A DNA stretch of 23,683 nt, from IMG/VR virus record IMGVR_UViG_3300037264_007500, positions 1 through 23,683 of that record; one strand, written 5' to 3'. This DNA is from a virus. The translations under genes and the position numbers were made by a program. The notes under the pieces were generated by a model. The model was not told the origin of the DNA. It saw nothing but the letters and a program-made list of their open reading frames with translations, and made no database searches. Every line of letters starts with the position of its first letter. Position 1 is the stretch's first letter. Positions 1-8,654 of the stretch are shown piece by piece.

Positions 1-831
1 GGCGCGGACGAAGGTTTGGCCTGTTATTTTCTTAGACTTTTCGAGGACGGAATTGTCGGGCTCACCGGCCCGCAAGGCGAGCCCGGCACCGCGGGTGCCG
101 CAGGGCGCAACGCATACACAGTAACGCTGCAATCCTTCACACAACCTGACTCAGGGTCCCCAAACATTTCTGTCCTTACTGCCTACAACCCGGCGATCAT
201 GGTTGGGTCCTACATTCTGATCGAAGGGTCTGGGTTCTATCTTGTCACCGCGACAGATCCAAGCGGCGCAATTTTCGCCACCCTATTTCAAGCGCTGCCC
301 GTCACACCGGCGACTATCAATGCGGGAAAACTCGTTGTATTATCCGGAGTGCCCGGAGCCAGCGTGACAGGAGCTACGGGCCCGACGGGGCCTGTTGGGC
401 CAGCCGGAAGCAATGCTACGAGTTTTTCAACTGACAACGGGATCTATTACGCCCCGATAGGAACCGATTACCCCCTCGGCATAGCGTATGCCGCAGTGGA
501 TTTCATCAACAGCAGTCCCGCCGTGGTGCTGCCCGCCGCAGGCACATACCGCGTTAGCGTAGTGGCGGATCTCGTCGGCACTGCTGGCGTGCTCACCAGC
601 GATAACGCTTTTCTCAAGCTTCGGAACACGACTCTTGCGGCCGATGTTGACGGCACCGAGCACTCTATCAACAATTTTGTGGACACTGCGCGGTCGCAAA
701 TTAGCATCGTTTCGCGCGTGGTTACGACGGCGGCAAACCAGTCGATTGCGCTTTTCGGAAAAGCGGATACCGCGACGAGAATCTTCGTGGTTGCCTTACG
801 CACGACGGTAGTTTATGATCGGCTCGCATAA
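1..831 (+). CDS. Collagen-like tail fibre/adhesin protein, 5' partial
   Basis: The reading frame is open from base 1, so the gene very probably starts upstream of the window; the TTG at 16 is only the first in-frame start-like codon. Two short collagen-like Gly-X-Y segments are visible, at about nt 49-105 (containing GLTGPQGEPG) and nt 349-411 (containing GATGPTGPVGPAG). They flank a beta-rich stretch. The last 135 or so residues form a Ser/Thr/Val-rich, probably beta-sandwich domain like those at the tips of phage fibres. Collagen-like triplets in phage fibres form trimeric stalks, so a trimeric adhesin is inferred. The stop TAA overlaps the next start (TAATG), which suggests translational coupling. 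The exact receptor-binding role is unknown. Confidence 0.75.
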   Translation, partial: GADEGLACYFLRLFEDGIVGLTGPQGEPGTAGAAGRNAYTVTLQSFTQPDSGSPNISVLTAYNPAIMVGSYILIEGSGFYLVTATDPSGAIFATLFQALPVTPATINAGKLVVLSGVPGASVTGATGPTGPVGPAGSNATSFSTDNGIYYAPIGTDYPLGIAYAAVDFINSSPAVVLPAAGTYRVSVVADLVGTAGVLTSDNAFLKLRNTTLAADVDGTEHSINNFVDTARSQISIVSRVVTTAANQSIALFGKADTATRIFVVALRTTVVYDRLA

Positions 832-1052
832 TGGCTTGCACACCATCCTGGAACAAGGGCGGTTGTTATCCGATCTTGCCCATCGAAGACCAGGGGAACT
901 GCGCTGGGCCTGCGGGGGGCACGAAAACTGTCGGCGTTCCGCAGTTCGTTTTAGATGTCGTCAATCCGCCGGACCTGATCTGGAAAGATGAAGATTTTAC
1001 GGTTATTCAGGCCGACGATGACGACAGCCCGTGGACTTTTGATAACGTATGA
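831..1052 (+). CDS. Small hypothetical protein between two fibre genes
   Basis: This 73-aa protein is not recognised. It has a Cys-containing, Gly/Pro-rich first half (C3, C12, C24) and a strongly acidic C-terminus (QADDDDSPW). The start overlaps the upstream stop by one base, and its own stop overlaps the next start as ATGA. It is therefore sandwiched in a translationally coupled fibre cluster. No signal peptide or membrane segment is visible. The tight coupling to two collagen-like genes suggests a fibre accessory or connecting protein, but this rests on position only. Confidence 0.6.
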   Translation: MACTPSWNKGGCYPILPIEDQGNCAGPAGGTKTVGVPQFVLDVVNPPDLIWKDEDFTVIQADDDDSPWTFDNV

Positions 1053-1654
1053 GAACCTCTGAGATTGCTCCCTATACGACTGGCGATATTCAGTCTGTAA
1101 TCACGCTTGTGGAAGTCGATCCCGGCGTGCTGCGACTGCGACTGACGCCCGAGTCGAATTTTCAAGGTGCGGCTGGCGATCAAGGAGTGCAAGGAATCCC
1201 AGGAGCATCAGGTGCTGCAGGCGCTGCGGGCACTAATGGGACAAATGGAACCAACGGGACAAATGGAACCAACGGGACCAACGGGACCAACGGGACTGAC
1301 GCGGAAGCGAGTTTTCAAATCAGCCTTTCGGATTTAATAACTTCGCTGACCGTAGGCGTTAACAAGGCATATTTTCGTGCGCCGTTTGCTATAACCATTA
1401 CAGGCATACGGGCGTCCCTTTTGGGGGCCTCAAGTGCTGGAGTGGTGACAATTGATATCAATGAGTCCGGCGTCACAATTCTGAGCACAAAACTTACTGT
1501 GGACTCGGGGGAGACAACTTCTGTAACAGCGGCAAGTCCTCCAGTAATTTCCGATCCGAACATCGCAGACGACGCTATCGTATCTTTTGATATCGACACT
1601 GCGGGCACGGGGGCCCTTGGTGCTATCGTTACGATCTACTGGACTGCAGTATAA
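1049..1654 (+). CDS. Collagen-like phage fibre protein with GTN repeats
   Basis: This 201-aa protein has three parts. Residues 1-38 form a short N-terminal domain (GVLRLRLTPESNFQG) of the kind that begins many modular fibre proteins. Residues 39-84 are uninterrupted Gly-X-Y triplets, ending in seven GTN units and one GTD. Residues 85-201 form a beta-rich head beginning SLSDLITSLTVGVNKAYFRAP. From memory, that head resembles a C-terminal domain recurrent in phage fibres. The middle is probably a trimeric collagen-like stalk and the head the exposed receptor-binding or tip part. The ATG overlaps the previous stop (ATGA), and the stop overlaps the next start (TAATG). The exact ligand is unknown. 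Confidence 0.75.
   Translation: MRTSEIAPYTTGDIQSVITLVEVDPGVLRLRLTPESNFQGAAGDQGVQGIPGASGAAGAAGTNGTNGTNGTNGTNGTNGTNGTDAEASFQISLSDLITSLTVGVNKAYFRAPFAITITGIRASLLGASSAGVVTIDINESGVTILSTKLTVDSGETTSVTAASPPVISDPNIADDAIVSFDIDTAGTGALGAIVTIYWTAV
1229..1300 (+). repeat. 9-bp tandem repeat encoding Gly-Thr-Asn
   Basis: Eight consecutive 9-bp units encode seven GTN and one GTD triplet. Units differ mainly by synonymous changes (ACT/ACA/ACC and AAT/AAC), and some adjacent units are identical. The array forms the end of the collagen-like stalk. Copy-number change by slippage would lengthen or shorten the stalk in steps of three residues without a frameshift. Confidence 0.9.
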
Positions 1655-2388
1655 TGCGAACGCTTCTTAATCCATATCGGTTCGCCATTACGGCAGCGCC
1701 GATGATCGACACTACCGGCCTGACGCTCTGGTTCAAAGGATACGCGGGTATGCTAATTGGCGGAATCCCGCCAGCCGACGGAGGCACCATTGATCAGCTA
1801 GAAAATCAGATCGGGGTTACTGACGCGCTGCAAACGACCGCTGGCGCGCGGCCGACTTGGCACGATAACGTGATTAATGGAAAAGGCATCGTTCGTTTCG
1901 ACGGCATCGACGATTTCCTCAGTGTCGCGAACGGCGTAGATACGGATCTGCTGTATCCGCTGACTTTCTTTTTTTTGATTAACATCCCCGCATTTACGAG
2001 TCACACCATGCTGCTATCCAAGGGCACTAGCGGGGCAGTATCGCAATATAGCACATATATTAACCCGCCAATTTTCCCGGGGCGGATTTTCTATTGCGCG
2101 GATACCTGCCAAGCAGTCGATGGACTAACGGCCGCCCTTTGGGAGCGGCTTATTGTGCGGGCCGATACCGGAACGGCGCTTCTCAAGTTCTATCGTAACG
2201 GGGTCGAAGTCGGCTCCGGTTCGATCCCTACTCAGTCGAGCGCTGTGGCAGCCGCGCTCATCGGCAAACGTGTGGACGGACTTTTCAACCCCTTCGACAT
2301 GGTAGAGCTGGGCATGTTTAACCGGAATTTATCGGATACGGAGATTACGAACCTGGACCTTTATATGGCGGGGGTGGTTGGAGCGTGA
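1654..2388 (+). CDS. LamG/concanavalin-like lectin-fold protein
   Basis: This 244-aa protein has the pattern of a LamG-type jelly-roll domain over about residues 20-240. It contains the VRFDGIDDFLSV block, then FFLINIPAF, a WERLIVRADTG strand, FYRNGVEVGSGS, and the closing ELGMFNRNLSDTEI block. The FDGxDDxL and FNRxLSxxEI motifs are typical of the Laminin_G_3/concanavalin A-like group, which binds sugars or polymers. Its place after two collagen-like fibre genes, joined by a TAATG overlap, suggests a receptor- or glycan-binding part of the tail apparatus. No signal peptide is seen. Family assignment is good; ligand and virion position are inferred. Confidence 0.75.
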   Translation: MRTLLNPYRFAITAAPMIDTTGLTLWFKGYAGMLIGGIPPADGGTIDQLENQIGVTDALQTTAGARPTWHDNVINGKGIVRFDGIDDFLSVANGVDTDLLYPLTFFFLINIPAFTSHTMLLSKGTSGAVSQYSTYINPPIFPGRIFYCADTCQAVDGLTAALWERLIVRADTGTALLKFYRNGVEVGSGSIPTQSSAVAAALIGKRVDGLFNPFDMVELGMFNRNLSDTEITNLDLYMAGVVGA

Positions 2389-2434
2389 TTTATTCGTCAA
2401 AACGAGCGAAAACCTGACACTATTTAAAGGACCT

Positions 2435-2773
2435 ATGAAGATGAGCTTGAAAATGGAGCACGGCGGGATGGCGATGCCAATGGGAGACATGGACGAGGGG
2501 TACTACCCGGAATTCACCTACGACAGCCCGGAGCCCCTGGATTTGCCCGACGAAGGCGTCATGAAGATCCGGTTCCGAAAAGAGCGCTCTTCGGAGCGCA
2601 TGATGGGTGATCATAAGATGCACTCATGCACGGTTTCCGTGCTTTCAATAGAATCTGTCAAATCGGTGAAGAAGGTTGCGGAGGACGACGCGCCGACGAA
2701 ATCAGACCACAGCACGGAAGAGGCCTTAGATAAAATTATGTCCGAGAAAATGTCGAGCAAAGAGGCCTATTAA
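2435..2773 (+). CDS. Small hypothetical acidic protein of the tail block
   Basis: This 112-aa protein is not recognised. The ATG at 2435 is preferred over an earlier in-frame TTG because AAAGGA lies about 4 nt upstream of it, whereas the TTG start would overlap the LamG gene. The N-terminus is Met-rich (MKMSLKMEHGGMAMPMGDM). The middle has a DLPDEGVMKIRFRKERSSER segment, and the C-terminus is Lys/Ser/Glu-rich and probably disordered. No membrane segment or catalytic motif is seen. It sits between the fibre cluster and the connector gene and could be a small structural or assembly protein. Confidence 0.7.
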   Translation: MKMSLKMEHGGMAMPMGDMDEGYYPEFTYDSPEPLDLPDEGVMKIRFRKERSSERMMGDHKMHSCTVSVLSIESVKSVKKVAEDDAPTKSDHSTEEALDKIMSEKMSSKEAY

Positions 2774-2774
2774 G

Positions 2775-2783
2775 TGGTATAAT
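2775..2783 (+). promoter_or_regulatory. Extended -10 promoter candidate (TGG-TATAAT)
   Basis: A consensus TATAAT at 2778-2783 is preceded by TGG, giving the TGN-TATAAT extended -10 element that lets sigma-70 holoenzyme work without a -35 box. No good TTGACA is seen 16-18 nt upstream. It lies directly after the stop of the preceding gene, in one of the few intergenic gaps of the plus-strand block, about 43 nt before the chosen GTG at 2826. It would drive the connector, nozzle and ejection genes. No experimental support is available here. Confidence 0.55.
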
Positions 2784-2825
2784 ATCAACCGCTTTTTGCG
2801 CTTGATAATTTACGGAAAGGCGCGC

Positions 2826-3821
2826 GTGTTTCAAATTAAAGACATTTTTGACGAGGGAAAAAAGATCGCGGGCATTTGCGACGATGAAAAAGTGTACCGC
2901 TGGTTCGGAGATGCGGCGTCACTAATTGTAAATAAAGCAGACTTAGAGGGACTCAAAGGATGGATCGACGTTTGTTCTGTCGGCTGCAGTTGCACAGGAA
3001 CTTCGCCTTGTGGCGGCAGTTGCGGACGCCGCTGTATTACCTTGCCGATGGAAGTAGAAACAGTCCTGGCCATCAACATCGGCGGGCGGCCTTCTCTGGG
3101 ATACGCCCAAAATTTTTCATTTCATTTGAACGGGCCTGGTGATTGTAGGTGCTCGTGCGACTGGTCTTGGATGGACATGGGCGCGAACTATTATACATAC
3201 CGCGATCTGATTACGCCCGCCAAGCTCGTGGCTTTTTTAGAGACGCCTGAGGATAATAACAAGTCCTTGATCTTACTCGGTTACGATGATCAAGGCAACG
3301 TTCTGAAGCGCCAAGTTGCAGGCGCGTGGAAAGCGGGCTACGCAGTGCCCATGATCTACGGCGCGGCGCTGCCGGATGACGAGGCGCCGACGATTGCGCG
3401 AATAACAGGAGTCCATAAAGACATTACGGTTGGTTCTGTTCGTCTTTCAACCCTGGACGACAGTGGCCAGACTGGGGTGTTGCTAGGCGTCTATGAGCCC
3501 TTTCAGCAGGTGCCACAATTCCGCAGAGTCTCCTTAAATAAGATGTGCAGCTGGGCTCGCGTGTCATATATGAAGGGTTCGCCCACTTTTCGCAGCAAGG
3601 ATGATCATGTACCTTTGAAGTCACGACGTGCGTTTCTCCTGGCGATGCAGGCCGTAAAATCCTATGCCGATTTGCAGCTCGGCGAGGCGCACGCCTTTGA
3701 GGCCGACGCAGCGCGGCTAGAGATTGAAGCGCAGCTAAAGTTGGATGCGCCCCTCTTCTACCCCCTACAGATCGTTGACCTAAACGGTCTGCGCGATAAA
3801 TCAGATCACTGGTTGGAATAA
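2826..3821 (+). CDS. Cys-rich predicted tail connector (tail tubular A-like) protein
   Basis: The GTG at 2826 is chosen because GGAAAGG lies 5 nt upstream; an in-frame TTG at 2796 lacks such a site. The 331-aa product begins with a helical part (VYRWFGDAASLIV). It continues into a Cys-rich segment with C50, C54, C56, C62, C66 and C70 and a second cluster at C107, C109 and C111, then a mainly beta domain, and ends with a helical segment (RRAFLLAMQAVKSYADLQ). It is immediately upstream of the predicted nozzle gene, the same order as T7 tail tubular proteins gp11 and gp12. That position, not a recognised domain, supports a connector or adaptor role. The Cys clusters could bind metal or form disulfides. 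The function is uncertain. Confidence 0.65.
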   Translation: MFQIKDIFDEGKKIAGICDDEKVYRWFGDAASLIVNKADLEGLKGWIDVCSVGCSCTGTSPCGGSCGRRCITLPMEVETVLAINIGGRPSLGYAQNFSFHLNGPGDCRCSCDWSWMDMGANYYTYRDLITPAKLVAFLETPEDNNKSLILLGYDDQGNVLKRQVAGAWKAGYAVPMIYGAALPDDEAPTIARITGVHKDITVGSVRLSTLDDSGQTGVLLGVYEPFQQVPQFRRVSLNKMCSWARVSYMKGSPTFRSKDDHVPLKSRRAFLLAMQAVKSYADLQLGEAHAFEADAARLEIEAQLKLDAPLFYPLQIVDLNGLRDKSDHWLE

Positions 3822-3824
3822 TTT

Positions 3825-5834
3825 ATGGCAGACGGCGCGCGACTACTCGATTTTGACGGGACCTTTTTCTTGGGCTGCGACTCAAGCAAGGCCCCGGACC
3901 AAACACGCCTCGGCGGGTACTGGCATGGAATTAATTGTGTCAACGTCGGCGGCCTAATCAGCTGCCGCCCTGGCTACAAGTGCATCACCCAGCTTCCTGA
4001 GGGAAAGCTTCAAGGGGCAACGATTTTTCGCCCCGCCATTGGACTTGAGCAAATGCTTGTAGGCATCGCAGGCGTGATCTACGTGAGCGAATACCCGTTC
4101 AAGAATTTTCGAATCCTGTCCAACGTTCAGTTTCTCCCCTACGCGAAACAGCTTTTCTGGCAGCAATGTGTGCAGTCGGCGGAACGGCGAACCACAGACC
4201 AGAATTCGGCGATCGACATTATCGAGCCGCGGCAGGTGCTAATCATCCAAGATGGGGGCTTCACCGCTCCCGCGTATTACGACGGCAGCCAGTCCGGGCA
4301 TATCCGCGATATTGCGTTTGAAACCCCCGCGGGCGGAGTCATGGAATGGATCGGCGACCGGCTTTGGGTAGCAGTGCGCGAAAAGCTTTTCGCCAGCGAC
4401 ATCAGCAATCCGTTCTCGTTTCGCGAGCAACAATACCCTGGCGGCGTGTCCAGCCTCAGCTTCAGTGGCGACATCACCGCGATGATCGCGATTCCGAGCA
4501 TCGAATATCCTCAGCTATTAGTGTTCACGGAACATAATGCTAGCATCGTGCAGGCCGATATCCGGGACCGCTCGTTGTGGCCTGTTACAGACGGCTTTCA
4601 ACGCCAGATCGCTAACGTAGGCTGCACAAGCAATCGCTCGATGGTCAGCCATTTCGGCCGGCTGTCGTGGATGACGAGTTCCGGCGTTGCAATTTTCGAC
4701 GCATCCACGCTGGGTAAAGTCGCTGCGCGCTTGCCGATCCGCGATAATGAACTTTTCATCAGCAAGAACGTGCTCGCGGACGACCTCAGCCTGTGCGCCG
4801 GCGCCGCCTTCGGTCAGTTCCTGCTCTTCTCTGTGCCTGCGGAGGACATCTACAATCGCGACACCTGGGTCCTCAACAACGCATCGTTGGAAACCCTGTC
4901 TGACGACAGCGGGCCGAGCTGGATGGGAGTCTGGTGGGCTACGCGGCCCGTGGAATGGGTCTACGGCGTCATCGCGGGCCAAGAGAGGGCATACCACGTC
5001 AGCTTCGATGAGGACGGCGTCAATCGGCTGTGGGAGACTTTTCGCCCAGAGCGCCTCGATAATGGCTGCCAAATTACCTGGGGATTTTTCACACGCGCTT
5101 ACTTTGGCCCGACGGGGCAGTCTCAAAAAACCCCGGGCCTCGATTGTGCATTTCAATTCGCCGACGTGGCAGTAGTCGGCATTGAGGAAGACCTCGACAT
5201 GGGCGTCTTCTATGCTGGCGGCCTTCGCGGCGCGTTCAAGCCCATCCTTGCAAAACGAATCTCAGTCGAGCGCGGCTCGCTCAGCTACGATCAAGAAATT
5301 CTGGCCACAAGCCAGCTCTTCAATTTCAAGCCGCAGAGTCGCCGCGTGCGCACGGAAGACGCGCACACACAGGCGTCCGAGGGCGTAGATAGCGGCAGCT
5401 GTCCGCCTGAATCGGAAGCACTTGAAAACGATGATGAGTCTTTTCAGTTAGCCTGTATTTTTCATGGCCCGGCGGGCGTGCGCTACATCAAGACGTATGC
5501 TTTGGACGGGACGGAAGACTACAGCGGAGAGCCTGCGGCCTGTGAAAACCAACGCACTTTTAATGCAGTTCGATTCGACGGCCCGGGCGTGCAAGCGGAC
5601 GACCTAGCCGGCACGATTGAAGACTTATCGGTTCGGATGCTGCGGTATTTCACGAGCAACAAGACGGTAGCTCTCACGGACAGCGGTTTCGCTGCCGTCG
5701 GTGTCGGCTTCGGCGAGTCTGTGGTTTCGCAGGACGCCGCTGATCGGCTCGCAGAGAGAATCGCAACTCGAATGGCGGAAGCGGAATTAGCGGGCGTCAT
5801 CCCGCCGACGCTCTCCCTTGGGATAGGTTTGTAA
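3825..5834 (+). CDS. Predicted tail nozzle (tail tubular B / P22 gp10-like) protein
   Basis: This 669-aa protein starts with LDFDGTFFLGCDSSKAPDQ, then NCVNVGGLISCRPGYK. That opening recalls podovirus nozzle proteins, which begin with a 'dataset plus reordered beta-propeller' pattern (NxxxxxGGLxxRPGY). The centre has repeated beta strands with propeller-like blocks (GDRLWVAVREKLFASDISNPFSF, given here only as its start and end: GDRLWVA and NPFSF). The length suits a gp12- or gp10-type hub. It follows the connector gene by 3 nt (TAATTTATGG) and has no clear Shine-Dalgarno, so it may depend on translation of its neighbour. The predicted role is closing the DNA channel and carrying fibres. The identification is by pattern and synteny, not by an alignment. 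Confidence 0.65.
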   Translation: MADGARLLDFDGTFFLGCDSSKAPDQTRLGGYWHGINCVNVGGLISCRPGYKCITQLPEGKLQGATIFRPAIGLEQMLVGIAGVIYVSEYPFKNFRILSNVQFLPYAKQLFWQQCVQSAERRTTDQNSAIDIIEPRQVLIIQDGGFTAPAYYDGSQSGHIRDIAFETPAGGVMEWIGDRLWVAVREKLFASDISNPFSFREQQYPGGVSSLSFSGDITAMIAIPSIEYPQLLVFTEHNASIVQADIRDRSLWPVTDGFQRQIANVGCTSNRSMVSHFGRLSWMTSSGVAIFDASTLGKVAARLPIRDNELFISKNVLADDLSLCAGAAFGQFLLFSVPAEDIYNRDTWVLNNASLETLSDDSGPSWMGVWWATRPVEWVYGVIAGQERAYHVSFDEDGVNRLWETFRPERLDNGCQITWGFFTRAYFGPTGQSQKTPGLDCAFQFADVAVVGIEEDLDMGVFYAGGLRGAFKPILAKRISVERGSLSYDQEILATSQLFNFKPQSRRVRTEDAHTQASEGVDSGSCPPESEALENDDESFQLACIFHGPAGVRYIKTYALDGTEDYSGEPAACENQRTFNAVRFDGPGVQADDLAGTIEDLSVRMLRYFTSNKTVALTDSGFAAVGVGFGESVVSQDAADRLAERIATRMAEAELAGVIPPTLSLGIGL

Positions 5835-6959
5835 ATGCAAACCGTTTGGGAAATCCTCTACGCCCGGAAAATGGCGCTGCACTACGCGGCGCCGCCGATC
5901 TGCGAGGTAATTTTCTCTGGCTCTAGCAGCCCAATCATTGTGCTGAGCGAACCGCAGATTGGAAAAGTCACAGGCCTCGTCCTCAGTGGCTCCGGCGTTT
6001 TTCGTCTGAGCTGGAATGCTTTTCCCGGCGCCATCTGCTACAACGTATATTTCATTGGCGGCGATAATGTCGCAGTGCCATTAGCGCAGTGCGTCACAGA
6101 TCCATTTTTCGATATCCCTCCTGGCATAGGGCCCGGCGAACTCATTGTCACGCCCATCACGCTCGAAGGCGAAGGTCCGCCGAGCGATCCAGTGGTGCTG
6201 CCTGGCGGTGGAGGAACCGCATACAACGTGTCGGTTACGAGCTGCCCACAAGCTTCCGTGGATAATTTCCCGGCGGCGTTCACTATCTCGCGCAATGGGA
6301 CGAGCGGCAATCTGCTCGTGAATTTCACCCTTAGCGGCACTGCGGTTAATGGTCTCGATTATACGTTGGTATCGACCTTTGCGACAATCCCGAACGGCTT
6401 CAGCTCCGTCGAAGTCGATATTGCGGTGGTGGAAGCCGCGATGCTGGTGAACAAGACGGTGACGCTGACGCTGAATACGTCGCTGACATATTTCGTAGCG
6501 TCGCCGACTTCTGCAACTATGCTGTTGCGGCCCGCGTTCTACAAAATCACAGGCTACGGCGGCGTTGAACCGTTTTTCGCAGTGCCCCAGAGTCCCCCCG
6601 AGCCCTTTGCCTCAGAACCTTCAGACGCTTGCGAATGGGACGGCTCGTTCAATCGCTTGGTAATTCCGGGCAGTGGCAATAGAACGTATTTCTATCAAGA
6701 CGTGAACGGCAAATACCAGTTTCCAATTCCGATTGGGGCGATCAACGGTTTTCAAATGAGTTACGTGTCAATCTTAGGCCCTCCTCCGGCGGTATCTGGC
6801 AACTGGTTTATCGTAATCAATTTTAACAGTACTGCGGGAGTTGCGCAAATAAGTTGGTTTGGCCAGACGCCCGTCGGCCGGTTAGACGCTCCTGGCATTT
6901 TTACCAGGATATCTGGAGCCGATTTGCGTGCAACAGTTACGCTCGAAGCCGTTCCATGA
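5835..6959 (+). CDS. Fn3-like plus Calx-beta-like tail-associated protein
   Basis: This 374-aa protein begins at the base after the nozzle stop. Residues 1-120 are a Fn3-like module (LSWNAFPGAICYNVYFIGG, then TPITLEGEGPPSDP). Residues 130-235 read as a Calx-beta-like domain (FTISRNGTSGNLLVNFTLSG, then GLDYTLV, VNKTVTLTL). The C-terminal 140 or so residues are unrecognised. The N-terminal module is closely duplicated in the next gene. Fn3 and Calx-beta domains in phage tails are usually surface-exposed adhesion modules, so a fibre or nozzle-attached adhesin is inferred. The stop overlaps the next start as ATGA. Confidence 0.7.
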   Translation: MQTVWEILYARKMALHYAAPPICEVIFSGSSSPIIVLSEPQIGKVTGLVLSGSGVFRLSWNAFPGAICYNVYFIGGDNVAVPLAQCVTDPFFDIPPGIGPGELIVTPITLEGEGPPSDPVVLPGGGGTAYNVSVTSCPQASVDNFPAAFTISRNGTSGNLLVNFTLSGTAVNGLDYTLVSTFATIPNGFSSVEVDIAVVEAAMLVNKTVTLTLNTSLTYFVASPTSATMLLRPAFYKITGYGGVEPFFAVPQSPPEPFASEPSDACEWDGSFNRLVIPGSGNRTYFYQDVNGKYQFPIPIGAINGFQMSYVSILGPPPAVSGNWFIVINFNSTAGVAQISWFGQTPVGRLDAPGIFTRISGADLRATVTLEAVP

Positions 6960-8641
6960 ACACCGTCTGGGAAATTTTATACGCCCGTCAGCTGCCGTTG
7001 CACTACGTCGCTCCGCCGATCTGCGAAGTCGTATTCAGCGGCTCCAGCTCTCCCGTGATTGTTCTTAGCGAACCGTCGATTGGAAAAGTCACGGGACTCG
7101 TGCTCGGCGGCGCCGGCGGATTTACTTTGAGTTGGAACACTTTTCCTGGCGCCCTCTGCTTCAATATATATTTCATTGGCGGCGATAATATCGCGGTGCC
7201 CCTTGCACAATGCGTTCAAGGACCTTTTGTGCTACCTAACGGACCCTTCGTGCCGCCTCCCGAGGGGCCTTGCGAGTTAGTTGTTACTGCCATCACATTA
7301 GAGGGCGAAGGTCCCCCTAGCGACCCCATCCCATGTCCAACTGGCAGCGGTGGCGGCACTTTCACGCTGATCGTTACCTCGGACCCGAACCTAGGCGTCC
7401 CCTTCAGCCTGGGTCCAGCAGACGTGAACGGCGCGGGCTCCGGCGTCACGGCGGCACAGCGGGAATTCAACACCGGCCAGACGGTTTTCGTGACGGCCGA
7501 GCTAACTAATAATTTCTCAGCTTTTAATAGGTGGCTATTAGATGGCGCGCTTTACAGCCAAAACCTCACCACTTCGGTGCTGATGAACGCCAACTACACC
7601 CTGACAGCCATCTACTCGTGCGATGGCGAGGGAACGGATCTGCCGGCCACCTTTGCGACAGCTGGCCCAACTAGCTTAGGTATTTTCTCCGTTCCCCCGG
7701 GGCCAAATGCCGTCTTGATTTCGGGGGCAGCGGAAGTATCGAGCTATGACGTATACTATCGAGGGGGCTCAATCCAAAGCATTGCTGAGGGCGGATGCGG
7801 CCCCGCGACTCTCGATTGCGAAGAATGCTGTTTCTTACCGCCAGGCTGTCTATTAGCTTACAACAACGGCGTTAACAGTACAGATTTGTCCAATACTCCA
7901 ACGGGAGACTCTTGTATCACCAACCAAGAAACCTTAGAGGCCCTGGTTCCTGTCGGCAAGCTTTTCCAGTTCTCCCATACCGGGGGATCTATGAGTTTAC
8001 AGTGGAACGCCACGGTCTTCCTCAACGGTGTTGAATTCCCGATTGCAGACTTCGAATGCGGCAACTCGTGTCCTCAGTGGGAGGTAATTCAAAACCTCGG
8101 GCTGATTACACAGCCCAACTCTTGGCACATTCGAGACTATGAAACTTGGATTCTCGAAGTACTGCCTATTGCTAAACTGGACCTCGGCGAGGCGGGATGC
8201 ACCAATTTTACTAGTGCCAACTACCCATTAGAGATGGACCCGAGCGCTGTCGAGTGGGAAGGAACCTCGGTAGAAGGTTTCTTCCAAAACCGGTTCTATG
8301 ATGCCATTTTTTACGGGGACTCGATGGACTTCTTTATCACTCCAGGTCCTGCATTTGACCCGATTAAGATGAACGGGTTTAAAGGCGCCTTTGCGCAAGT
8401 TTTTGGTCCCGACACCAAAGCGAACCTCGAAGCTAGCCTATTTGGATACACGCTGGACCCGTGGCCCGTCACTTCGCCAGTGGATAGATACTGGGTATAT
8501 TTGCTCTGGGGCGCTGTTGATCCGATCTGGGCAGGTATTAAAGCTGTGGGCGATACTCCGATTGGGTCGTATCAAAGAATTTATTCTGGATGCCCCGCGT
8601 CGGCGCCCCCGTGTATGTATTTAGAAAACGGACCAACCTAA
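6956..8641 (+). CDS. Fn3-like plus InlB-type repeat tail-associated protein
   Basis: The ATG at 6956 is chosen because it overlaps the previous stop as ATGA and its N-terminus (MNTVWEILYAR) matches that of the preceding protein (MQTVWEILYAR). The product is 561 aa. Residues 1-120 are the shared Fn3-like module. Residues 130-220 look like a bacterial surface beta repeat of the divergent InlB B type (VTSDPNLGVPFSLGPADVNG, then FNRWLLDGA and NYTLTAIYSC). The remaining 340 residues are unrecognised, with a Cys-rich patch (CEECCFLPPGC) near residue 285. It is probably a virion surface protein paralogous at its N-terminus to its neighbour and carrying different C-terminal domains. Confidence 0.7.
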   Translation: MNTVWEILYARQLPLHYVAPPICEVVFSGSSSPVIVLSEPSIGKVTGLVLGGAGGFTLSWNTFPGALCFNIYFIGGDNIAVPLAQCVQGPFVLPNGPFVPPPEGPCELVVTAITLEGEGPPSDPIPCPTGSGGGTFTLIVTSDPNLGVPFSLGPADVNGAGSGVTAAQREFNTGQTVFVTAELTNNFSAFNRWLLDGALYSQNLTTSVLMNANYTLTAIYSCDGEGTDLPATFATAGPTSLGIFSVPPGPNAVLISGAAEVSSYDVYYRGGSIQSIAEGGCGPATLDCEECCFLPPGCLLAYNNGVNSTDLSNTPTGDSCITNQETLEALVPVGKLFQFSHTGGSMSLQWNATVFLNGVEFPIADFECGNSCPQWEVIQNLGLITQPNSWHIRDYETWILEVLPIAKLDLGEAGCTNFTSANYPLEMDPSAVEWEGTSVEGFFQNRFYDAIFYGDSMDFFITPGPAFDPIKMNGFKGAFAQVFGPDTKANLEASLFGYTLDPWPVTSPVDRYWVYLLWGAVDPIWAGIKAVGDTPIGSYQRIYSGCPASAPPCMYLENGPT

Positions 8642-8654
8642 CTCCTTCACTATC

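Noticed and set aside
1229-1300. The 9-bp tandem array as a possible CRISPR or iteron array
   Set aside because: Units are contiguous without spacers and encode collagen-like triplets in frame, so protein coding explains them.
4518-5156. A 212-aa minus-strand frame opposite the nozzle gene
   Set aside because: It is an Arg/Ala/Pro-rich shadow of the nozzle gene, which is well supported on the plus strand.
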